Notes under the pieces: generated by a model
Seen by the model: only the letters and a program-made list of their open reading frames with translations
The model's database searches: none
Told to the model about the DNA's origin: nothing
Source of the DNA: Typha latifolia
Lineage: Eukaryota > Streptophyta > Magnoliopsida > Poales > Typhaceae
Direction: 5' to 3'
NCBI GenBank assembly: GCA_019914945.1
Contig: CM034101.1
Coordinates: 7,575,188 to 7,639,187, forward strand
DNA length: 64,000 nt
Made by a program: the position numbers and the translations under genes
In this document: positions 55,881-64,000 of the stretch, one piece after another
Position numbering within the stretch: the first letter of the stretch is position 1
How the letters are laid out: each line of letters opens with the position of its first letter

Positions 55881-57413
55881 AATTTAGGGAAACGCTCCAA
55901 GATATCAGTCTCCAACTCCCATATTGCCTCATCAGATGGCTTGCCAAGCCACTCCACTAAAATCTCCATCTCCAATCTAGTACCATGTCGGCGTCAGCAT
56001 CTAGCAAGTACTCAAACTGGCTCTACGATCTCTATCTCCTCCAATGGCTCCACAAGAACCGATCCAACAATCTCATGATCTCCAATGCACTCTCTCAACA
56101 ATGAAACATGAAAAATAGGATGCACTCTCGACCCCTCCGGCAGCTCTAAACGATATGCAACCGACCAATACTCTCTAACACCTGAAACAAACCAAAGTAG
56201 CGATGTGCGAACTTTTGGTTACGCATCAGACATAAGGTCACCTGTCAATACGGCTGCACCCTCACAAACACCCAACTGCCGATGTCAAACTCCTGCTCCT
56301 TGTGGCTATGATCATAAACTTTCTTCATGCGATTTTGATCAAGTTTAAGATGAGTACGCAACCTCCTCAATGTGGCGTCTCTATCCATCAAAGCTAAGTC
56401 CACCTCCGTCCGATCTGCAGATGCCACTGGATCATAAGCGCGTAACGTCGGAGCTATGTGTCCATACACTACCTCAAATGGAGTCATGCCAATATTGCTA
56501 TCGTAGGCGGTGTTGTAGGACCACTCCGCCCATGGTAAGGACTCCAACCATCGTCTTGGCATCTCTCCAACAAAGCATCTCGAGTACTGCTCAATGCCTC
56601 AATTTACCACCTCAGTTTAGTTGTCCGTCTACGGACGGTAGGTCGAACTGAAGTTCAATCGAGTCCCCTATAATCTGAAACACTAATCCAAAAGTCACTC
56701 ATAAATACACGATCACGATGAGAGACAATCCTGCGTGGAATGCCATGTAACCGAGCAACATCTCTAACAAAACTTTTAGCCACTGACTTGGCTGAAAACG
56801 GATGTGACACTGCCGAAAAGTGTGCATACTTTCTCAATCTATCAACCACCACAAAGATAACAGAATAACCACATACCAGCAAAAGACCCTCTATGAAATT
56901 CATAAAAATGTCTTCTAAAACATGGTCCGATATAGGTAAAGGCTGAAGTAAGCCGGCCGGTTTCAATGTGGTTGCCTTAGCCCTTTAACAGACTTCGCAA
57001 GCACGGACAAAACTCTTCACATCCCGGCTCAATCCTGGCCACAAGCAACTCTGAGATATCCTCCTATAAGCCTCAAGACACCCTCATGACCAGCCTCTGG
57101 AGTGTGGTGGAAGTGCTCCATCAATTTCTGCCTTAATCCATCATTTGGGGGTACTCGAATGCATCCGCAGTCCAGTAGCAAACTGCCTCGATTTTCAAAC
57201 TCTAGATGGCGCTCCGGATCATTCATCACCTTCTGCAATAATCTCAAAATATTTGGGTTAGATGTACATGCATACCTCAGCTCGTCAAGGAATGGAAAGG
57301 TAGGAGATGTATAGGCTGCAAGCTCGGCGGTATCAGGTTGGCGCGATAGTGCGTCCGCCGATCTATTCTCCGTTCCCTTCTTGTATTTGATTTCATAATC
57401 ATATCCCAGTAAT
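55881..57413 (-). pseudogene. G4 integrase and chromodomain-like tail
   Basis: From 57413 minus: LLGYDYEIKYKKGTENRSAD, ALSRQPDTAELAAYTSPTFP, MEHFHHTPEAGHEGVLRLIG (zinc domain His), FVRACEVC then TAA. Core: IFMNFIEGLLLVCGYSV, where the first catalytic Asp (usually MDF) is Asn; VVVDRLRKYAHF; RIVSHRDRVFMSDFW with the second Asp; third near 56650 in a broken frame. Then PWAEWSYNTAYDSNIGMTPF, VYDHSHKEQEFDIGSWVFVR and ILVEWLGKPSDEAIWELETD. Confidence 0.85.
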
Positions 57414-57418
57414 TTTAT

Positions 57419-60347
57419 TATAACGCCCCCGCCCGGCACGGGCACGTGCACACCTATGTGCCCACACAGCACACGCGGCGCACGCGATAGGACGGGCAGG
57501 GCCCATCATGCACAGATGGTCTCCTGTGAATATATAATCATGACATCATCAAATAAAATCTGCTAACCTATCCATGATCACATAATCCATCACCAAATAA
57601 ATCATACTATTAACCAAATAAACATGTTAACATATGAATATCCTAGTCCACAATAATATACATTAGACCACTACATAATCTGGTAGGGCCCACACAGGCC
57701 ACAATAAACCATTAAGATACAATTAAAATAACTAATATAAAAGTACACTATGATTCGACCTGTAATATCCAAATCATCGTCTAATACAAAAGAGTACAAA
57801 TATCAAATACTGGTACAACTCAATATCTGGTTAAACTATCATCTATAGCGTCTCGCATCTATAGCTCACTTTATCTTTGCTCTAAAATATCTCATCAAGG
57901 TATCTCAAGGTGGTATCACGTACCATAAAATCTGTAAGGGTTAAAGAAAAAGAAATAAAGAGAGTCATGAGCAAAAGGCTCCGTGAATAGACCTTACCCC
58001 GAATCAGTGATGCCAAACAGAGAGTAAATCATGTATTAGATAATATGAATCAAAAAGAGCATTATGCCATGAATAAGTATATGAATGTTCCTCAATAATA
58101 CATAAATAAAAAATAGATAACATGTCATGTCATAATTGATAAAATATATAATCCTCGACAATGTATAAATAAATCTCCATGTCATATCATCATCATAACT
58201 CTTCTCTCAAATATGACACATGATGCATGCCGACCATGACCATGCTATGATATCAAATACAACCATACATGATGCATATTGATCACTTGATAATCAGGTA
58301 ACCAAATGATAATGAAATCATATGCATTTCTCAACATCACAATCATTACCGATATCCCGGTCTCAACATCATGTCCAAAGGCTCAGAGCATACTCCGCCA
58401 CCCGCAAGAGTATCTCAAATATAATCATACCCCGCCACCCGCTAGGGTATCAACATCCATCTAGACCGGGCACCCACATAGTTGATAGAAATCTCGTGAG
58501 GAGAACTCGCCACATATGCCCTAGCGAACGGCATGTGTCTGAATGTGTACTACGCACTGTGAACGCCTGCATCGCGTTCGCAAAAACCGACAGGCACGTT
58601 CGATCGCGCGTTCGAACGCCTGCATCGCGTTCGCAAATCCAGAAGAGCTAATTCGGTGCGTTCGAACGCGGTCGGGCGAGTTCGAACGCGGTCGGCGAAA
58701 ATTGTGTTTTAGGGTTAATGTGAGTTGTTGGTTAGCCTAGAAAAGGATGTGTAGGGCAACCAAGATGATTATTGATTATTGAGATTGAGTTTTGCCTTGC
58801 CTCCTTCGTCTTCTTCGCTCCCGTTCTCTCAATCCCCGGCGACGCCGCTTCTAATCTCCCTCGTCCGGCTAATCACCCTAGTCCCTTAGGGGTGGCCCTC
58901 TTCTCCCCCTTCGTCCAATCTATCCAACACTTGCCCTAATCCTTCCATCAACCACAACCGTTCCACCATCACTTTTCACCGGTGCCACCACATTAACGCC
59001 GGTCCACCACCATCCACCATTACCCAGGATCTCGTGCCTCCATCCACGAATCCAAAACAGAGCATCCTGACGTTTGTCCACTAAACGAACGATATCTCGA
59101 GATCCCCAACTCCGATTCGTCTGTAACTAGATTTATTGGAAAGCTCTTTTATGAGGCTACAATATATCAAAATCTCACGTCGATCCGACGACAGCATATT
59201 TTGGGATCTAATTTCAAAGTTCCGTGTCAGATCGTATCAAGCTGGTATCAGAGCCTTAACCCCAAAGAGAAGATCGTATCATATAGATAAAAATAAAAAT
59301 ATAGATAAAACATAACTATAATTATATCTTGATTAATTAAAGATTACTTTATAAAATAATAAATAAATACATAAGTCTAGTATTTTATTTGTTACAAAAA
59401 TAACAATATATAATAAATTAATAGAATTACTTAAAATGTATATCATAAGAATATTAGAATATAAATCTAATAATTATAATTTACAAATCTATCTATTAAT
59501 CTAATATACATATAAGTAAATAAATATAAGTATTACCTATATTTATGCGTAATAGTTTATAACCTAATTAATCATGAATAAACTTTAATTAACAATAATC
59601 ATAATGATGAATATGTATTAATAAATAAATAATATCAAAATCTATTTGTATTAATTAAGACAGAAATACCTAAATAAATAAATAATAAAATAAAAAAGGA
59701 TAATGGATTACTAGTACTAGTGCTGGGCTTGGCCCAGCACTGCCCTACTATAGTGCTGGGCCAAGCCCAGCACTGTTGCAAAACAATAAAAAGAGAAGAA
59801 CTAGCTGAGGAAGAAGAAGAAGAAAAGAAGGAGGAAGAAGGAAGAAAAAGAAGAAGAGAAGAGAAGAAGGGAGGAAAGAGAAGGGAGGTGCGGACCCGAG
59901 CCGGCGGGGAGGGCACCGGCAGCTGGTGGCCAGCCAGCTGCCGGCGGCTCGCCTCCAACGGGCTTGAGCCCAAAGTAAGAAAGAGAGAGAGAGAGAGAGA
60001 GAGATAGTGAGAGAGAGAGAGAAAGGGGGAGAGAGAGAGGAGGAGGAGGAGGCTCACCGTGTTAGTGGAGGTGACAGCGGCGGCGATCGTAGGCCGACGC
60101 CGACAGAGGAAGAGAGAGAGAGAGAACAAGAGAGAGAGAAGAAAGAGATATTTAGAGGGAGAGAGAGAGGCGGTGGGGGGGTTTGGCGGCGGCTGCGGCG
60201 GCGCTGGGGTCCGCCGCGGCCACGCTAGGGGGTGCATGGCACCCCTGCGCAATGCCCAGCTGCATGGGCACGAGGCCGGCCACACCGTGGCCGGCCACGT
60301 CGTGCCCATGCAGAACTTAAATTTTTTTTTAAGGATAGGTTATTACA
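57419..60347 (-). repeat. T5: T-family solo LTR with internal LTR2 patch
   Basis: Plus edges TATAACGCCCCCGCC (first G of TGTAAC now A) and GGATAGGTTATTACA, flanked by TTTAT at 57414-57418 and 60348-60352. T sequence is collinear with T1 except that ~700 bp (T1 4450-5200) is replaced by an LTR2 fragment at 58555-59282. Twin palindromes at 59719-59774, GA tract at 59800-60170. The G4 RNase H/integrase linker continues on the other side. Confidence 0.88.
58555..59282 (+). repeat. LTR2 3' portion with primer-site tail, within T5
   Basis: Starts inside LTR2 at CACTGTGAACGCCTGCATCG, runs through GCGTTCGAACGC sites (58560-58700), AGGGTTAATGTGAGTTGTTG and the pyrimidine-rich leader to GATCGTATCA at 59240. 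It then has the 42-bp tail 59241-59282 with TGGTATCAGAGCC, ending AGATCGTATCA. T sequence follows at once. Opposite orientation to T5. No target duplication visible; the 5' side is truncated. Confidence 0.75.
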
Positions 60348-60352
60348 TTTAT

Positions 60353-60770
60353 GACCCATCGCTATTGTGCATGCGCTGTCCCATAAAGTATGGAAGGCTC
60401 CTTTTATCGGTTCAGATAATGAATCGTCTACCGATCAAACAATGCCTCCACTTTGTCACCGCTTGTAGAATGGCTAACATCTCTTTCTCTCATAAGTTGA
60501 TAATTGATGAGATTTTTGTGACAAAGCCATACTTAGAAAGACTATGGGACGTCCTCCTTGCATAAGTACAGCTCCTATGCCAACACCCGACGCATCACAT
60601 TGCACAATGAACTCTTTGGTGAAGTCCGGTAGCACTAGGACGGGTGCCGTCGTCATTGCTATTTTTAGTTTTTCAAAGACTGAAGTGGCTTCATCCGTCC
60701 ATCTAAACGAGTCCTTATTCAACAAAGAAGTAAGAGGAGCAGCGATCTTGCCATATCTGGCGATGAAGCG
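60353..60770 (-). pseudogene. G4 RNase H
   Basis: Minus: [73 protein letters not shown], then a frameshift, TKWRHCLIGRRFII-type and PYFMGQRM to the T5 junction. Separated from RT by a shift near 60770. Confidence 0.85.
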
Positions 60771-61500
60771 TCATAATATCCGGTCAGTCCCAAAAATCCT
60801 CTCAATCCGGTGGTAATAGTAGGAATAGGCCAAGCAGTCATACATGCAACATTTTGAGGATCCGCCGTTACACCATCCGCTGAAATGACGTGGCATAAAT
60901 ACTCTACTTGTGGAACTCCCCATAGGCACTAGGACTTTTTGATCTTCAGTTGGTTTTGCTTCAACAAATTCAGCATGTCCTCCAAATGCTGCCAATGCTC
61001 CAATTCAGTCATGCTATACACTAAAATATCGTCAAAAATACCAAGATATACCTTCGCAAGAGAGGCCAAAATATATCATTCATGAGGTCTTGAAAGGTAG
61101 TTGTAGCATTGGTGAGACCAAAAGGCATCACCCGAAACTCGTAATGCCCGTCTAGATTCTGAAATGTAGTTTTGTGCACATCTGCCGGGTGAACTCTAAT
61201 TTGATGATACCCGGCCCTCAAGTCAAACTTATTAAATATAGTCGTCCCTGCAAACTCGTCCAGCAACTCCTTGATAACCGGAATAGGGTATCGATCTTTG
61301 ACGATAATAGTGTTTAGTGCCCGATAGTTAACACAAAAACGTCATGTCCCGTCCTTTTTTCGCACTAATAGCACGGGGGATGAGTATGAGCTATGACTTG
61401 GTTGAATGAGACCTTGCTCCAACATCTCAGCTACCATTATTGAGATAACTTATTTTTGCACATGTGGATACCGATATGGCCTCACGTTCGTCGGTGCAGC
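60771..61500 (-). pseudogene. G4 reverse transcriptase
   Basis: Minus: VRPYRYPHVQK, a stop, [18 protein letters not shown], an [19 protein letters not shown] stretch, [57 protein letters not shown]. One T is missing in the run before the catalytic box (TTTTTGACGAT, 61027-61037), so FFDD is split by a frameshift. Thumb VEYLCHVISADGV follows. Confidence 0.85.
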
Positions 61501-62334
61501 CTCGAGTATAATCTCTATGCGATGGTCTGCCGCTCTCCTCGGGGGCAACTCCTGTGGCTCCTCAAACAGTCCAGAAAAGTTATCTAATAAATTAGACAAT
61601 TCAATGGTAGTACCTGAACTCGTCCGAGGCTATCTCCTGCTTGTCCTAACTAAAGAAGATAGGCCAAATTACGCACAAAGCAGCCCCATCATAGGCTGCA
61701 TCGTAGGAATCGACGAAGACCGAACACCATCCAGCCGCACATCTTAGTTTCCTTATTTAAATTGCATCCACATGCTCCGAAAATCAAATATGACGGGTCC
61801 AAAACTGTGTAAACACTGAGCACCAAGGACAATGTCCGCTCCTCGCAGCACCAACGGATACAAGTCCACAATGATATCGTGTCCTTGCACCCGTATACCG
61901 ACACGACGACACAAGCACTCCGCCCTAAGCTTCATGCCGTCTCCAATAGCAATGTCAAATCCCATTGTCAGTTCAGCATCCAAACCCAATCTCCTCACTA
62001 ACCTCTCGTCTAGAAAGTTGTGTGTACTCCCTAAATCGATGAGAATGTGCATACAATGCTTTCTAACGAGTCCGTCTACTCGTAACGTCCTCGGCGGGGA
62101 AGTACCCAAATATGCATGCATCGATATTTCAACTTGGATATCTTCCTCCACGCCCTCCTCAACGGTCTCATCATGGACCACCTCTGAACACTCTCCATCA
62201 TCAACAACCTCATCATCCTCCTCAATACCGTCGATAAGCATCACACTCCCGATCGATTTAGAACACCGATGACTAGGTGTAAAACACTCATCACATCGAA
62301 AGCAAAGCCCCTTCGCTCTTCGCTCCTCCACCAA
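61501..62334 (-). pseudogene. G4 zinc finger and aspartic protease
   Basis: From 62334: RRAKGLCFRCDECFTPSHRC is a CxxCx7HxC finger. Acidic linker EEDDEVVDDGECSEVVHDE, then RTLRVDGLVRKHCMHILID and LGSTHNFLDERLVRRLGLDA. The motif is D-L-G, again not D-S/T-G (62029-62040). RVGIRVQGHDIIVDLYPLVL and ADIVLGAQCLHSFGPVIFDF follow. 193 codons are open to 61753. Confidence 0.88.
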
Positions 62335-63560
62335 GGCAGGTGTGAGAGTTTGAATGAGGGTCTTGTGCCTCCTCTAACATCGGAAGAAGGTCTCAAAGGT
62401 GGTCATGGTCTAGTACTCGCAGCCGCTGTTTTAGAAACTGTAGAATTTCCAGCCGACGTTCTAAGTGTAAACCGCCCATTTCGGTTGCCCCAATTGGTTT
62501 TCGCTGCCATCTTTAGAGCCTTATATTTTTGCTCCATCCTCGCGGCCTTCTCAAAAGCCTCCTCAAGAGTAGTAGGATATAGAGCACAAATATCTGATTG
62601 TATCTCATCCCACAGCTCTGAAATAAATGTACTCATCAATGTCCATTCGAGCCACAATGGCTCGCAATGACTACTAACTCTTTCAAACTCAGCTTGGTAC
62701 TCCAATACGGTTGTCCTCTAAACCATCTTGCTTAATGTGACAGCAAAATCTTTATTTGCTGATGTCCCAAATCTGCGTATAATCCTCCTACAAAAATTAG
62801 CCATCCGGTAAATCTACCACTAGGAAGAATTGATCTATACCAATGCAATGCCGTTCCTTAGAGGTGAAAGCTTGCCATTTGGACTTTTGCATCTTCCGCT
62901 ATACCTTGACAATCAAAATATTGTTCAACTTGAAACACCCAATCCATTGGATCACCGCCTTGGAATTTTGGAAAGTCCAAGCATGCGGTTCTCCCCCGAA
63001 TAGCATTGTCGGGTTCGCGAAAGATCCTTGGTTCAAGTCTAAACCTTTATGTAGGTTAATCACCCTCTCTAAATCCTTGAGCACGTCCATCACCATTTCC
63101 ATAGAGATCAACCTCATCGACGAAGCGCACCGGTGTCGCACGCCTCTCGGGTCCACCACCGCCGGTCTTGGGTTTTGCAACGGAGGTGGGGAATGATGTA
63201 TGGACATAGGTAAGAGGGGATCATTGACACTCGCATGACACACCTGGACCTATGGGGTATATGTTCGATGGGGTCCCACCACTAGTCCTTCTTGAAACTC
63301 CGATCACCATCGAGGAGATAATGAATCAAATCAGTTACTAACATATTCTTTGAAATCATTGTGATCCTATTGAATTGAGTCAACTCTATGCATCAATGTA
63401 TAGAACATACCCATAATTTCATCCATATTCGCACTCATGGGCGTTGGTTGACTCGGTCCTACCGTGGTCACTCCAAAGGAATCGACCTCATGGTTAGGGC
63501 CATCGTGGATTGAGTCCTCCCTTGTCGATGTGCTCTCCATAGGTTTCCTTGTTGATGTCA
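62335..63560 (-). pseudogene. G4 gag
   Basis: From about 63562 minus: MTSTRKPMESTSTREDSIHD, NMDEIMGMFYTLMHRVDSIQ then a stop, proline-rich NDPLLPMSIHHSPPPLQNPR, FPKFQGGDPMDWVFQVEQYF in a shifted frame near 62960, a MASFHL segment near 62870, and EYQAEFERVSSHCEPLWLEW. The C-terminus reads LEEAFEKAARMEQKYKALKM (62530). The stretch before MTSTR is the primer-site array translated by chance. Confidence 0.85.
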
Positions 63561-63597
63561 TCTTTCTTGTTTCAACCATTAATGGAGGTCTGAGGTT

Positions 63598-63719
63598 CGT
63601 CTGCTCTAATACTAATTTGATAGGCTCTGATACTAATTGATAGGCTCTGATACCATTTTGATAGGCTCTCATACCAATTGTTAAGCTCTGATACCAATTT
63701 GTTAAGCTCTGATACCAAT
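63598..63719 (-). repeat. Tandem array of tRNA-iMet primer binding sites
   Basis: Minus order from the LTR edge: 63719-63700, 63699-63679, 63678-63659, 63658-63638, 63637-63618 and a partial unit to about 63598. Each 20-21-bp unit is ATTGGTATCAGAGCTTAACA or the variant with AGAGCCTATCA. Four units hold TGGTATC(A/G)GAGC-like matches; the outer ones carry TAGTATCAGAGC or TAGTATTAGAGC. Standard elements have one such site. Confidence 0.85.
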
Positions 63720-64000
63720 TAATAAGTTCTTCAACCAAAGATAAGCTATGCAATGATTCCTTCAAGATCTGAATGTATTACAGGAATCAGTTTGCACGAC
63801 CGTAGAAAACTATTCGTCAAATATTCTCATGTAGTTAGAAAATTATGAAACCAATTGGGTTAGATCTATAATTTCCTAATATATAATTGTTTTATTTATG
63901 CCCTTTGTATATTCGAACTATAGCAGGGACGAAAATACGGAATAATATGGGTGATGGTGGTGGTGACGGGTGGAGTGGATGTTAGGGTTATGGATGGGTA
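63720..64000 (-). repeat. G4 5' LTR, U5 side only
   Basis: Minus inner end CTTATTA at 63720 (TGATAAG in the 3' LTR, here TAATAAG on plus). Matches 55019-55290 through ATGGATGGGTA and continues beyond the window. Confidence 0.85.

Larger units (their letters stand above)
54999..64000 (-). mobile_element. G4: chromovirus-like element, split by T5, 5' LTR runs out of window
   Basis: Minus order: 5' LTR (64000-63720, partial), array of primer sites, gag, zinc finger, protease, RT, RNase H, [T5], integrase, chromodomain-like tail, purine tract, 3' LTR (55843-55019), 20-bp tail. Inserted in G6 RT, whose reading stops at 54998. Gag-pol has many stops. The integrase core is preserved best of the G copies. 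Confidence 0.88.

Overview
The window looks like repeat-dense chromatin of a flowering plant. Every coding stretch I can recognise is retrotransposon gag or pol, except one weak plant-mobile-domain-like fragment. I see no intact host gene, no rRNA or tRNA gene and nothing bacterial. Plant origin rests on the element types (SIRE-like Ty1/copia, chromodomain-bearing Ty3/gypsy, a Tat-like Ty3/gypsy) and on tRNA-iMet primer binding sites of the TGGTATCAGAGC type. I cannot name the species. Lineage names below come from motif reading, not from searches.

Family labels used here. Copia-A: old Ty1/copia host, 1-17494. Tat: old Ty3/gypsy host, about 17495-44074. T: family with ~3 kb LTRs starting TGTAAYAACC and ending GGGGGCGTTACA, Tekay-like. 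G: chromovirus-like family whose LTRs start TGATA and end TATCA. SIRE: copia element 24767-35122. LTR2, L3, L4, L5, L6, L8: further LTR families.

Layout as nested insertions. (1) 1-17494: copia-A, interrupted by T1 (3297-8742, duplication TCTAA), by an LTR2 solo LTR 7 bp away (8755-9749, flanked by GAAAGAT), and by G1 (10035-15793), which holds an LTR2 fragment with filler DNA. (2) 17495-44074: Tat, interrupted by T2 (18965-38567). T2 contains a G element (22544-38486), which contains the SIRE element (24767-35122, duplication CCATG), whose integrase is split by solo LTR T3 (28500-30455, duplication GTTAT). That is five levels. Tat also holds T4 (39485-41998) and solo LTR L3 (42813-43660, duplication ATTAC). 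(3) 44075-51500: a graveyard of LTR ends, gypsy fragments, one plant-mobile-domain-like pseudogene and one MITE. (4) 51501-64000: gypsy G6, invaded by a minus-strand G element (54999 to beyond the window), itself split by solo LTR T5 (57419-60347, duplication TTTAT).

No element here looks autonomous. The SIRE element is best preserved, with two similar LTRs, protease DSG, integrase D-D-E and RT YVDD visible but several stops and one insertion. What deserves attention is regulatory and mechanistic: a two-part promoter cassette shared by copia and gypsy LTRs, a tandem array of tRNA primer binding sites, LTRs that have gained a primer-binding-site tail, a copia/gypsy mosaic LTR, and two deletion or insertion scars with locally templated filler.
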